From Zhengitettix transpicula (taxonomy: Eukaryota > Arthropoda > Insecta > Orthoptera > Tetrigidae), in contig CM073593.1 of the NCBI GenBank assembly GCA_037074705.1, forward strand, positions 58,161,501 through 58,225,500: a DNA stretch of 64,000 bases. The letters run 5' to 3'. The position numbers were made by a program, and so were the translations under genes. Every line of letters begins with the position of its first letter. The first letter of the stretch is position 1. This document shows, piece after piece, positions 11,276-22,420 of the stretch. The notes under the pieces are model-generated. The model was not told where the DNA came from, searched no databases, and worked only from the letters and a program-made list of their open reading frames with translations.

Positions 11276-12794
11276 CTAAATAAATTACCTAAACAAATGC
11301 AATATTTTTACACTTGAAATCGAAGTAACGCTTAAATTATTCAATATGCAATACCTAATTTATTTGTTTGAAGTTTGTTAAACGTAGCCTGACGCTTAAT
11401 ATGTACATTACACGAGGTGTATTCTAAGGGATGTTAAATGTGTCAATAATGTTGAAATATTCATGGTCCGTTGTGGCTTTCGTTGTGCTTATATCGATAT
11501 TGGTTTCACTTTGCATGCCTCATAAGAGATAACTTCCTTCACTGGGTCATTTTTCTTCTTTAGTGGTGTGTTACGCGAAATGACATTTCAATATAACCTC
11601 AAACGCATTCATGGTCTTTATGTTAGGTTAAGCAAATTGCCTCCACATCAATACCGCATTGAGGTACTTTTTTATTACCGTAAATTCTACACATTTAGCA
11701 GCAGACATTGATAAATAACGCATTTTAAATGCTCAGCATTTGGGACCTACTTTTTATAGAATTCTTTTGTATTATGAATACTTTTCTGTAAAATTTAAAG
11801 AAATGAAGGACTTTTAAATATGAATTACTATATATTTCTAACTTTTGAATTTTAAGTTACAGTTTTGGTGAATAACAAACCGTTTATTTAGCTGTGAAAA
11901 ATTAGGAGATTAAATTTTATTTAATTGCCATACTTTAAAAACCATATTAACTCGCTATATTCTAAAATTCTTCTACTGATATGTTATTAATTAATTGTTA
12001 ATCAGTATGTAAAAATTAGATTTCCGAAAAAAATATTTACAAATACTTTGTATAATAATATGCAGTATTCTGCCACAAAACTTCCAATAATTCATAAAAT
12101 AAATTAACTATGCATCAATGCTTCTCCTGTCACTGCAGAAAACTTAAAAAATTTTATTTCAGATTGTGAGGTTGAGCTAAGACAGATTTAGTATTTATTT
12201 GATATATTGTATTAATACTTTCCCACTGATCTCTCTGGTTCAAACTCGGATGAACTGTTCAATAAATTTTTGTTATTAAAGCGTTATTTAATTTCGTTGT
12301 AAAAATATGAATTTATTTTAATAATAACTCCAAATGCCGATTGCAGTGTGTGAGACGCGTGTTGTTTCTTAATTGAGAACTAATAGAATATAAATCAATA
12401 GAATATATTCGACGCCTTCAGATATGCCACCAGCATAGCCAGTGATCGAGGCGGAACATGATAAAAACTCTCTCGTGATATTACTAATCAACTTTCTCAA
12501 ATATAGGGATAAAAGCTGATGGGGAACCACTTTGGCGCAGCTGTACAACTTCCTAAAGTGGCCATCCGAAAGTACTTGGAGAAAATGGAGTCAACTGGGA
12601 GGATCGCAAATATTGCCAAAGAGATTACTCTGCGAGGACGAATTGGACTTTTAGAGGTTTGCCGTAAATTTTCGCAAGAGAAATATGGATTCGATATCAA
12701 ATAAAATCACTCAAAAATATTTAAGACTCGAAAAAATTATCTGAGCAGAATTCATCTGTTTTATAAAGAATTATTTATATATATTTATTTATAT
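11276..12794. other. Intronic DNA with an unassigned open frame
   Basis: Mostly AT-rich. At 12519-12704 (+) a 61-codon open frame, balanced in composition, reads MGNHFGAAVQLPKVAIRKYL and onward. It has no domain I recognise and no clear splice borders. A transposase scrap is possible but not supported. Confidence 0.3.
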
Positions 12795-13762
12795 TGTAAT
12801 ATTTAAACGAAAGGCGTTTAATCAATAAAAAATTAATATTTAACAAACAAAAGAATTTATTGTGGCAATACTTGAAACAATTACACAAATAATTACAAAT
12901 AGAATTTATCTGAGGGTATTACTGGGTTTGATAATGGCTAATCATTTATTTAGAAATCTTATCAACACAAATTTCAATAAAATATTTACTCGTCAATTAA
13001 CAATGACGAAATTTACTTGTCGACGAAATTATACTAAAAAGATGGATTCTACTTAACACATTTTATCAAAGGAAGAGAACGAATTCTGACATCTATCTTT
13101 TAATCCGGTTTACATAATTAATTGTTTTATATTGGTACTCACGGGAACATTCCAGGATACCTTGTACTTGACGAGACACTATGGCGGATTTTTGCACAGC
13201 TTCTACTAAAACTCACTGATTCTAAAATTAGTATTTTTAGATCAAAATCAGGAACCAGGAACCTCTTCCTCACTCGGTTGACTCCTGCTACTTCTCTGCC
13301 TGGCTATGTTCACCAAAACTGTTTGTGCTTAGCAGGTTTCGTAGTTCGGCTTGTGTGAATGTTTTGCCTATGCTTTCCTGCAAGTTTATTTCGATTTTCG
13401 TTCTCGCCTTTCGTTTTCGTCCTCGTCTCTCGGTACGTGTTTTATCTCCAAGTTCCAAAAGTTCTTTTACGAACACCCGATCGCTGAGGAACCAAAATGC
13501 AGACTGAACTCTACCGTATCTTAATGTGAACTCCACTCCACCGTAACGTGAACTCTTAATGCGACTTGCCTTCCGCCATATCATAACGTGAACTGGCTCC
13601 CGTCTTCCAAATCCGAGCGCTGCATACGCCATTTTGCAGGGCTTCCGACAAAGAAACAATACGTGGCTACATTGTTGCTGTGTTCTGTACCGTAAGAATA
13701 TATTTCTCAAACAATTTATATTTTCAAATTTACAATTAATGTGTTAATTAATTGGCATTACA
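12795..13762 (-). mobile_element. Solo LTR, copy 2
   Basis: This is the same family as 5635-6655, in reverse. It is bounded by TGTAAT (left) and GGCATTACA (right) with ATAT on both sides, a clean 4-base target duplication. No primer-binding or polypurine site and no coding interior is present, so it is a solo LTR left by recombination. The 140-codon minus-strand frame at 13288-13710 lies wholly inside it and has no retroviral motif. Confidence 0.82.
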
Positions 13763-14014
13763 ATATATATCCATATAGTTGAAGTAGCTAAAGAGATTAA
13801 TTTAAATTCAAATTTGTTGTAAAGCGATTCTTTATTTATGAAAAATATTCCACTATGAAGTATACTTATTTAATTAGGCCAAATTAACCAATTATTATTG
13901 TAATTATTTTCCTACTTACACTGAAATACCTTCGAGGAAAATATTTAAAAAAACGGAGTTTAACAATATGTGATGACAAGGTGATATGGAATGATTCCCT
14001 TGTGAATTTCTTAC
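13763..14014. other. Short intronic spacer
   Basis: AT-rich spacer between the solo LTR and the ankyrin exon at 14015. The splice donor of that exon is at 14013-14014. Confidence 0.5.
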
Positions 14015-14113
14015 CTTGTCCCTTGCTTCTATGTCACACTTTGCCGTGATGAGCATCTCCATAATTTCTGTGTTCCCTCTGGACGCCGCCCAGTGGATCG
14101 GGGCCCTACCATA
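14015..14113 (-). CDS. Third coding exon: one complete ankyrin repeat
   Basis: The exon is exactly 99 bases, so 33 codons in phase 0/0, flanked by a polypyrimidine-rich acceptor (tttttttctgcag) and a donor (GACAAG|gtaag). It encodes YGRAPIHWAASRGNTEI, then EMLITAKCDIEARDK. This is a textbook ankyrin unit: G-x-[TAS]-[PA]-[LI]-H-x-A-A, then G-x-x-E-[IV]-x-x-x-L[LI], ending D-I-E-A-R-D-K. One repeat per phase-0 exon suggests growth by exon duplication. The fold is a protein-binding scaffold with no catalytic residues. The next exon is 12.1 kb further left. Confidence 0.92.
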
Positions 14114-16475
14114 CTGCAGAAAAAAAGAAACGTATTATTTTCCAAAAAAAATTAAAAACACTGAAAAATCTGCAAAGGAAAAGCTATTAATCAACATGTC
14201 TCGAAAAGTGTTTTATTTCACAGGAATATTGTAGCGTCGTATATGATGTCACGTTAATACAGCTGTTATATGCCAAGTAAAGAAGAAGACTAGTTTTTGG
14301 AAATGACTGATATATAGTATTTCCTATAGATTTGCTGCAGGGAATAATTCTTTGAACCTCATGTGATCGTTGTTGGCACAAGTATAACTTCCAGAAAGCT
14401 CTAGTCGACTTGCTTTTTGTGGAAGTTTCGTTCATTTCCACAAACTAAGAGTAATTACTGGAGACCTGGGTCACGTTCGGTATGAATCAGCATAATATAA
14501 ATTTAGCACCCAACGCGAACAGAAGTTATAATCTTGGAGATGCCGAGCGAACTTGTGTCTTCTTAACGGTTACGGGCAATTCAGCATTCGAGACGTGCTT
14601 AATGTTTATGGCGACAGTTGCGACGCTGGACATCGCGGTACAACGTGGGTCCAAGCCACGACTGTTTAGTTTGACAAACTCGGTCTAATATACTAGTGAA
14701 TAGTGAACATTAAACGGTGGAGGAATATTAAAATCATTAATAAATATAGAAAAAGTACTATACAAATTGTTATCGGAAACTTGTCTACAGACGAGAGCAA
14801 TTTAAGATACTGCTGTATTTGGTGTGACAAATTAATTCTAAGATGGTCTATAAATGTTACCTTGCCTTAACTTATGAAGGCTAGTAAGTCTTGAAAGGAA
14901 TTCAGCTGGACTGCTTATATAATAAAGAAGAGAATGAAGCACTATGCATGTGAACTTCCATGTGATTCGCAATATTTTTCCTGTCGTTTATGAGTCGAAA
15001 TTTCACTAATTTCACTCATGTTTACTAGAAAATAAAAGGGAAATTTATGAAAAATCTGAACTAGCTGGAAGATTTTGAATTGCCAGGTAGATGACTGATG
15101 TCGTTGCGTCTGCAGGATTAATTATTACCGGTAACTGCTGATTTTGTAACCGCTTGGACTCCTACGCGTTAGTGGGCTACGAATTCCCATTTTATCTGAA
15201 AATGCTCTTTCTTATTTGATTCATAAACTTCAGCAGTAACAATAAATCAGACATGAGTATAAGCACTTAAAGATGTTAAATTGTCAATTAAATTATAAGT
15301 GATAACTTTCTCTGCAACTTAATACTTTTTTAAACCGGATTAGAAGTCGAAACTCATTTAACCTTATTTTCCAGGAATCGTACTAATTTTATTACGATTT
15401 CTCTAGTTTCGATCAATAGGCATCCAAATGTATACGACTAAAGTCAAGACGTATGTTTATTTTAATCCACATATACTTGACGCCGAGTTAAAGCTATCAA
15501 GTGTACCTGGCGTTTTAACTGTTGCTCTCACGGGGAATTGTGAGGAGTATCCTCACTTCCTGTGATGAACGCAAGTGTTTGTTTCCGAGTGTTGACTCTC
15601 ACAACAAGAGGAGCGTACAGTGCGCATTACCGTTCTTTATCCTGTATTCTATTAGCTGTCCTAGGCACTGCAAACACGGGAGACTGAACTGACACAGCCA
15701 GCGAGCGAGAGCGTAACGTGGTCACGAACAAGGTAGCGGTAAACAAGTGTGTAACCAATTTAGCGCCACGTGGAATATTCACCAAGCATCCTGTTATCTC
15801 GTCATCCATCGGGATGAACGTAGCAAACAAACCTATTAACCAACTTCAAAATACAGATCGACATAGTGAAAGCAATTGGAATTCAAATCTTTGACTCTGA
15901 AGATTAATGAAAAGCATTGGGTTTATGTTACAGAAAAAATTGAGGAGGACTTTAAATAAAGTAACAAAATATTACAGTTTTACATTCTGAAAGTTCAGGG
16001 AAGAGAGTGCTAGTGAAGAAACTACAGTTAACGTGTTATTAGATTTTCAATAGATTGAAACCTTAGTAACAGTAAGGGAACATTCTGTAAGTCCCCACGA
16101 ATGTAACTAAATATAAACAGATTCCAAATCTAGTTCTTATAAGTGACGAAACATATTAGTTTTCTCGTGAAAACAAACAATAAATATGTTGAATTATTTT
16201 AATATACACTTAATTTTTTAAAAAGTGAATAAATTGTTCTTTAAAATGTATAGATGTCCTCAACTTTAAGTTTCATAATTGTGTATTTGTACATTAACGA
16301 AAATTTGTTCATTTTTATAAATATAATAAAATTTGTCTCTAACTAATTAATTATATTTTCTGAATTATGTAATAAATTCGGTTTTTTATATTTAAACCAG
16401 TCCCTATATTTTTAGAAGTCACATAAATGAATAATGTAAATTTCTTCAAACCATTTATTTCAGTGTTAGTTTTCG
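14114..16475. other. Intron between second and third coding exons, left part
   Basis: The splice acceptor lies at 14114-14116 with a purine-poor tract next to it. A GC-richer stretch at about 15480-15840 has a 67-codon minus-strand frame (15627-15830) with no recognised domain. The dispersed repeat at 15110-15290 is listed separately. The remainder is AT-rich and featureless. Confidence 0.4.
15110..15290 (+). repeat. Dispersed repeat sharing TGTAACCGCTTGG...GTTAGTGGGC, copy 2
   Basis: Partner of 10960-11160, about 4.1 kb away and in the same orientation. The best-kept part is the GTTAGTGGGCTACGAATT core. Confidence 0.6.
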
Positions 16476-16611
16476 AGGGGTTAGGTGTGGGGTTGCAGCT
16501 TTCCCCTCCCCGTGCCTTGACCAGTTTAGGAGGCAGCTGGCCGACTATTCCAATAGGAATAGCGGACAACTTTTACCGTATGCCCACGGTCTACGACCCC
16601 GGAACATACAC
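16476..16611 (-). mobile_element. R1 retroposon, copy H (internal fragment)
   Basis: It keeps only the middle of the element: GACCAGTTTAGGAGGCAGCT, the CTATTCCAATAGGAATAG palindrome and the CGACCCCGGAACATACAC box. Both the poly(A) end and the hairpin end are missing. Confidence 0.65.
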
Positions 16612-17629
16612 GATGTTTGCCGTCATCGGTTACATATTACAAAACAGTTATTTATAAAAAATTTACAGTAAAATTATACAATGCAGGTAATATATTAATA
16701 ATTTATAGTTCTTTTCTAATGGGAGGTGTTTGACCTAGACGGCTCTTCCTTTTCCCGTCGAATCAAATTCGTTCGACGTTGTCGCAAGCAGCTGCAGTAC
16801 GAGTTTGTTGTTATTCCTTATTGGCGATGTGACAATGTTTGTCCATATTTCTGCTTTTATTTGCTGACAGCCAGAACGACTCCCATTTTGCAAACCATTA
16901 TAATTATATAATACATATTTATTAATTTTAGGCAGAAAGTTTTCCCCGCGTAGATAATGGATGAATTTTCTTCTTCGCCTGTGATCATGACGTGGATTGT
17001 CATCGAAACGTCGGGTTATAAGACGGACTGGCCCGGCTGGAATCCCAAAACAATTTTTTCCAGCAGTACTTCGGACTATAGTTCAATATTAAACGCTTTT
17101 GATGTATCCAGAATGTATCAATTACCGCTCTCCGGAATTACATCGCCCGGAATATATCTGGAACATCGTCCATTGTTTTTGCTAAATATAAAATTTATTA
17201 AACTCAAATCGGTCTTCCATGTTTGAGTCAGATCTAAACTCAATTTAATTACCACGCCAATCAGTCACTTCTATTGATACCAGTAATCGTTGACATGTGT
17301 GTTAAATAATTTTATCTCTGATTCGATAACATACTACTTAGTCCTCAGAAGTCAGAAAATAATTTTAAAACATTTGTGTCTAAAATTTTGGCATATTTCT
17401 GTCCGATATTAGCATTATCCTTTTTTTAGAATCTATACCTTTATTCTGATTTTTAGGTATGATGCTGAATATTCAGGTTCGCACGTGTTACAGTTGTCAC
17501 CATAACTATTAATTAATAATTATATTATAAGTGAGTTAAATTGTATATTTTTGTAATATTTTTACAGAATTTATTGTGGAATATGAAACTGATGATGACA
17601 AACGCCAAAACATTAACGATATAGTAGGA
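16612..17629. other. Intronic DNA, nothing firm
   Basis: An 89-codon plus-strand frame at 16957-17226 has fairly ordinary amino-acid composition (MDEFSSSPVIMTWIVIETSG...), but no recognised domain and no matching splice sites on its strand. I do not call it a gene. Confidence 0.35.
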
Positions 17630-17894
17630 TTTTTTTTAGGTAACAGACTACATGAGGGTAATCCACATGGTGGCAACTCCCCTTTAATAGCATAGGAAGG
17701 GATTTGAAAGGGGGGATGTGGAATGGTAGATGAAGGTAGCCCCCGGGCTATATTTTAAGGATCCTACCCGCCATTCGCCTAAAGAAATGCAGGACAAACC
17801 CTAGAAAAACCTGCATCAGGTAGGTCGGACATTGGGTACTTGTCCCACGCCCTTCCGCTAGCGGGAAAGGAGTTTGCTGTGGGGACGCAGCATT
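17630..17894 (-). mobile_element. R1 retroposon, copy B (poly(A)-proximal half)
   Basis: A T-run at 17630-17637 is followed by GGTAACAGACTACATGAGGG and the FQIP/GECRVGSL-coding section in reverse, up to GGGGACGCAGCATT. It lacks the middle and the hairpin end. Compared with copy A it also lacks a short piece around the GGTTAACTAGGG segment. Confidence 0.75.
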
Positions 17895-19578
17895 AATTGA
17901 ATTATGAAAATTCGTTTCAATCTGTTCAGCCGTTTTTTGAGTTTATCTCGTTAAAACTAACAGACACGTTGGCATTTTATTTATATAGACGGATTTATGT
18001 AACAGAAGGTTTATGTTGTGGAGAGAGTTTAGAGATAGCCTTGCCATTTCTACTTTTTCCCGGTCCATTTAAACAGCTCAGTAGGCAATGGTCCTCTCTC
18101 GCTTACGCAGAATTCATTAATCGCGATTCGTGGAAAACAGTTAAAACGTCCGCTGAGCTCAGCAAAGGGCGGCCATGTTTTTTTGTGACGACATAACAAC
18201 AGCAGGCTCAGTTTCTGTTTCACTAATGCGCTCTGGGGACCTTGTGGCCAATGTTTTGCTAAAATGGTTCCCCGTCGTTTCCTGCTATTACTGGACTCAT
18301 CTGTGATGAGCGTCACGCCGTTTCAAAAATATAAAAACTTTTGGAACGTGACTATTTTCTCTCCTCTCCTGCTCTTTGCAACAGAAGCCTTCAGTGGTCA
18401 GATCGTAAGAAGTTAAATGGACATTCATAAACTTATACTGCAGTGTCTTAGCTCTAATAACAGTAAAATTAATTTTGAGGTGGATGACAAAGCTCGAAAG
18501 CTTGGAATAACTTAATTAAACATTTTTCAAAAATTAATGTCAAACGATATTGTCTTTAAAAAATTATTTCTGAAGGGTCGTGAACTGTACGAGCATTCAA
18601 ATGATGCCCATTATTTTTAAAATTATTGGTATTTGCCTTGATATTATTTACAGAAAATTACACCCGTGTGAAAACCGAGAACTGTTTATCAAACAATTAC
18701 ACCGGGAAAGACTTCAATCTTTAATCATACAGAAAATTAGTTTCAATGTAAATCAAATTATATAAATCTTTAATAGATTTTTAATTATTTATTGCTTGAA
18801 TTTAATTTAATATATTTTTGAGCATTTAAGGATTTCTGGGAGTTTATTAAATACAGTAATGTCATTGTAATAGTCTCGTTTATGAGCAATTGTCTTTCTT
18901 TGCATAAAAGGTTTCTTTATTTGTTCTATTAAAATTGTGAGAATATGCAAATTGATTGTGAATACATGGCAGATAATATTAAGGAGTGATTGTACTAAAA
19001 CGTAAGACTCGCAGGACCTAATTTTTGAAAGTAAAACAATCCTGCTGGATGTTTCGGTGTATTTCACTCCTGAGATTAACTAATTTTTACGATAGAATAA
19101 CTAAATTTATTTACAAGAAGACTAATATGTAATTTTCAATTTTACTTATTATCCGCAAATAATCATAATAATTTTGTCCTTTGAAATTGTGAAGTTTGTA
19201 TATGTTTTTTACTACAACGATAATGGCTTCAGTGTCATTTTTTAAAAAAATTGATAATCAATTAAATTTAATAATCCGGAATTGGACTACTGCGTATAAG
19301 GCCTGGTGATTCCACACTATTAAAGTGTTAGTGTCCCTTGAGAGCATTAAAATAAAAGTAATGGGTCCAGAACATTGCGAAACCCCAGCCATTATTTAAC
19401 ACGAACCAGGAATAATTTTTTTTACCAAATATTAATCCTTCATTGCGACATTTTATATCCTGTTAGTAGGAGGTTAACCAGAAATCTTTGCCGAATAAAA
19501 TGTAATGATCAATACAATAAAATGCTTTGGAAAGATAACAGAAAATTTCCAGTTCATACTGTTTTTTTGAGGGGTTTA
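17895..19578. other. Intronic DNA, unassigned
   Basis: Open frames at 17897-18196 (+, 99 codons) and 18050-18316 (-, 88 codons) overlap antisense to each other in a GC-richer block. Neither has a known domain. The block starts exactly where R1 copy B stops, so it could be the target sequence or a neighbouring element. The remainder is AT-rich. Confidence 0.35.
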
Positions 19579-19763
19579 GTCCGCGCCGCGAACATATAAT
19601 ACCAAGGTCACGAGATATTTAGTTTATGTTGTGACCAAAAATAGACACTTTGAGCGTAGTGAAGAGGGTGCACAATCTGGCAATACCGCTAGACGAGGGA
19701 TGATTACCGGAGCGCAGTTGTGTTACATACTTTGCCTTAATACTACATTTTCGTGGCGCGGAC
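19579..19763. mobile_element. MITE with GC-rich terminal inverted repeats and TA flanks
   Basis: The left end GTCCGCGCCGCGAA and right end TTCGTGGCGCGGAC are inverted copies with one mismatch. Both are bordered by TA, the target duplication used by Tc1/mariner transposases. The element is 185 bp, too short to encode a transposase. Inside the left end, GGTCAC (19606-19611) and GTGACC (19631-19636) form a second, subterminal stem. It sits in the intron between the second and third coding exons. Confidence 0.7.
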
Positions 19764-20526
19764 TATATCATCAAATGAGTGAAAGAAAGAATGACCTTTT
19801 CTGATAACTGTCGCTATCTAAAACCAAGTTGACAGTTAGTATAAGTTTATAATACTCCTGTTGTGAAGAACAGACAGCCTGGACGATAGTTTTCTAAGTA
19901 ATCTAGTGATGTTTTCCTTGAATAAGTGTGAGGACTAAGTAGTACGTTAACGTCTTGATTCGATATCACAGGATATAGCAATTGAACTGAGAAGTATGTC
20001 TGTAATATATATAGTGAATTTATAATACAAATTCTCACTTGAAATTGTGTTTATAATTATTCGATTACATTTCCGCTACACGAAATTTTGCACCCAACGT
20101 CGACGCAGACCATTCACGTAGGTAACAAAGTTGAGGGCGATCGGCCATGGCAGGTGCTAATTGACGTGGGATGAGGACATCGCGGCGCCTGCCTCTGACC
20201 CATTGTAATTACTCTATTATCGGCTCAGCCACGCGCGGTGCGCCGCAAGCCGAGGAGCTTTTCCATCACCACAGTCCTGCCACAACACACCAAACAAACT
20301 AAGTACCGTCATCGGACTTCCTGATACCATCACGTAGTTATTTAGCGGAATAAATCCTGGTAGTGGCCAAGAAAGCCAAAACCGTCCACGAGTTCGCGAG
20401 TGGACCTCTGGGTGCTCTGAGCAAATTCAGAAAAATATATTTAAAATATTCTGAGACATACAAACAAATAAATCATCTCTAAAATAGTAAAAAAATTAGA
20501 AAAATAAAAAATTAAAAATATATGTG
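19764..20526. other. Intronic DNA with a GC-rich CpG block
   Basis: The stretch at about 20090-20400 is much richer in G, C and CpG than its surroundings. It contains homeodomain-type cores (TAATTG, TAATTA) and no sustained reading frame. It could be an intronic enhancer or an old retroposon; the sequence alone does not decide. Confidence 0.4.
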
Positions 20527-20640
20527 TAGCCCGGTGGCCCTAGTTAACCCCATCTTCCTCTAGCCTTCGCATCCCCCCTTCCTGTGCTATTAAAGGGGAG
20601 TTGCTACCATGTGAATTACCCTAATGTACCCTGCTACACA
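20527..20640 (+). mobile_element. R1 retroposon, copy C (fragment, opposite orientation)
   Basis: It carries GGCCCTAGTTAACCC, then TCGCATCCCCCCTT, then TTAAAGGGGAGTTGC and a CATGTGAATTACCCTAATG tail, the sense strand of R1 near its 3' end. The poly(A) is reduced to ACACACAAAA. Confidence 0.65.
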
Positions 20641-21489
20641 CAAAATTTCAAAAATGAGACTTCTAATTCCAAAAACCACATGTGTCTATATAAAATACAT
20701 TCGGTTAAAATCCTGAACAGAGCATTGAACCTGGAAATTTAAATGAAAATTTCGGAAGAACTGACCTTAAACCGACCAGGCACTTACATATTAAATGATA
20801 GTGCCTAGTTATTATTTTAAGGACGGGTTGTGGATCATTAAATATTGTATTTGAAAATCTCAATATACAGATTTGTATAAATTTTATTTTGACTTGGTAA
20901 CAAAAATATTTTTTTTTGGTCTATCAAGTTGTCCAAATATCTACTAACTTCTCACGAAGGCATTTCACATCTACCCAAGAAACGAAGCTGTGTTGCGGTT
21001 CGTACAACAATGGCTTTAGGAAGGGATACGGTGTCAGAATAAGTAAGTTCGTGTCTAAATGGTGGAGTGGTTAGATTAAAATAAGTGCTTGGTGAATTAG
21101 GAATAAATATAGTTTATGGAATTGATGAAACAGTTCTTTAATTTTATAATTAATTATAATTATAATATAATGAATTATAATTATAATATTTACTCTGAGC
21201 ACCTTGTACTCCAATAAATAAAGCAGTGCGTTTGTTTGCCTGTATTCAATAAACTGTGTATTAATTGTATATCAAATTATAGATAAAATAATATTAATCA
21301 ACAATTAAATAATTATTAAGAAACTAATTTTTACTTGAAATCCAATAAAAATAAATTTTATATTACTTTAAATTATTACAGGACTCATCAAAGAAACATC
21401 AGTAAAATACATTAATAAAAAGTTCATAAAATAGTTTTATATAAATTTAATTATTCTAATGTTTAATGATCACATTAGTTTGTACTTAC
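20641..21489. other. Intronic AT-rich DNA
   Basis: This runs from R1 copy C to the splice donor (21488-21489) of the exon at 21490. A short palindromic TTATAATTAATTATAATTA cluster is at about 21140-21180. No coding is seen. Confidence 0.45.
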
Positions 21490-21593
21490 GTTATTCCTGG
21501 AATTGACATCCAAGGGTTCTTTAAGGACTTTCCGAACACCATCAGTGTCATTTTTAATGACGGCTTCATGGAGCATGAGCTCATTCTTAAGAA
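21490..21593 (-). CDS. Second coding exon: first ankyrin repeat
   Basis: The exon is 104 bases, bounded by an acceptor (ttgttacag) and a donor (AATAAC|gtaagt). After the two bases that complete a split Val codon it encodes 34 residues, including LHEAVIKNDTDGVRKVL and ending DVNSRNN. This is the pattern of an N-terminal capping ankyrin repeat: L-H-x-A-[VA] on helix 1, V-x-x-[VL]-L on helix 2, then D-V-N in the loop. Of the other two frames, one hits a stop at once and the other reads without recognisable similarity. The exon ends in phase 0, matching the phase-0 exon at 14113. The intron upstream is about 20.5 kb and the one downstream about 7.4 kb. Confidence 0.85.
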
Positions 21594-22420
21594 CTGTAAC
21601 AAATAACGAAGAAGGTATGAGTTATACTACCCATAAATTTGTTTTAAGTATATATTTTAGGCTGAAAGGTTATTGTTTTTAAGCAAAACAGATATTCAGC
21701 GATGATTAAAAACAGTCCAATTCAAACTATTATAATTTAAATTACGGTTCGCGATTTAGTGGGCAAATCAATACATGCTTCCCACGGTAACGATGATTCA
21801 AATATCGCTGCATGATTCATATTTTGTTTTCCGGGAAGCGAGCTTTACATTTTCTCCACAAGGAAACTAAATTAATTATGGGTTATAAATTTTATATAAT
21901 ATCGAAGTAAATTCATTATTCCACGAATTTATTAATTTAGAAAACACTTTTTTCATTATTAACTTAAAATATGTATATTTAATCTGATTAATATGTATAT
22001 ATATATATATATATATATATGGTTCGGATATATGCTTCAAATTTTATTCGGAAAAAATGGAATATTTTTATTTATTTGTAAATTTTCGTTGAAGCGAGTT
22101 GCCGACCGCGCAAGGTCACATGTAAATTTCCTGGCCGGGTAGTGGCTAGAAAGAAAAAGGCGTAGAAGGGAGGACCCCAGAACAGGACGGAGGGGAGTAG
22201 GGCAGAGAATTCGGGCGACTGGTGAAGTGAGATATGTTTAGGCAGTCGATGTAACTTTGGAGAACCCAGCTGTTAAACGGACTTGAACCAGTCGCTCTGG
22301 AAAGCCAGCGAAGTGGGGCACACGTTGGAATACACTGCATCGAGTAGTATCCGATGCCGTGGGGCTGTTCTGTCAGCCTAGTGAGTTTTTACTTTGTCTG
22401 CGGTTAGTGTTTAAGTTTAA
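21594..22420. other. First intron, 3' part, and the flank of the minisatellite
   Basis: After the acceptor (21594-21596) the sequence is AT-rich to an (AT)n run at 21996-22020. From 22090 to 22420 it is GC-richer and non-coding and leads directly into the 60-bp array, so it may belong to the element that carries the array. Confidence 0.4.
21996..22020. repeat. (AT)n microsatellite
   Basis: Pure AT dinucleotide run. Confidence 0.95.

Noticed and set aside
12519..12704. Possible transposase fragment
   Set aside because: The peptide looks plausible in composition but matches no motif I can name, and the opposite strand is open over the same bases.
13288..13710. 140-codon minus-strand frame
   Set aside because: It lies entirely in solo LTR copy 2, has no splice context, and the matching part of the other LTR copies is not open in the same way.
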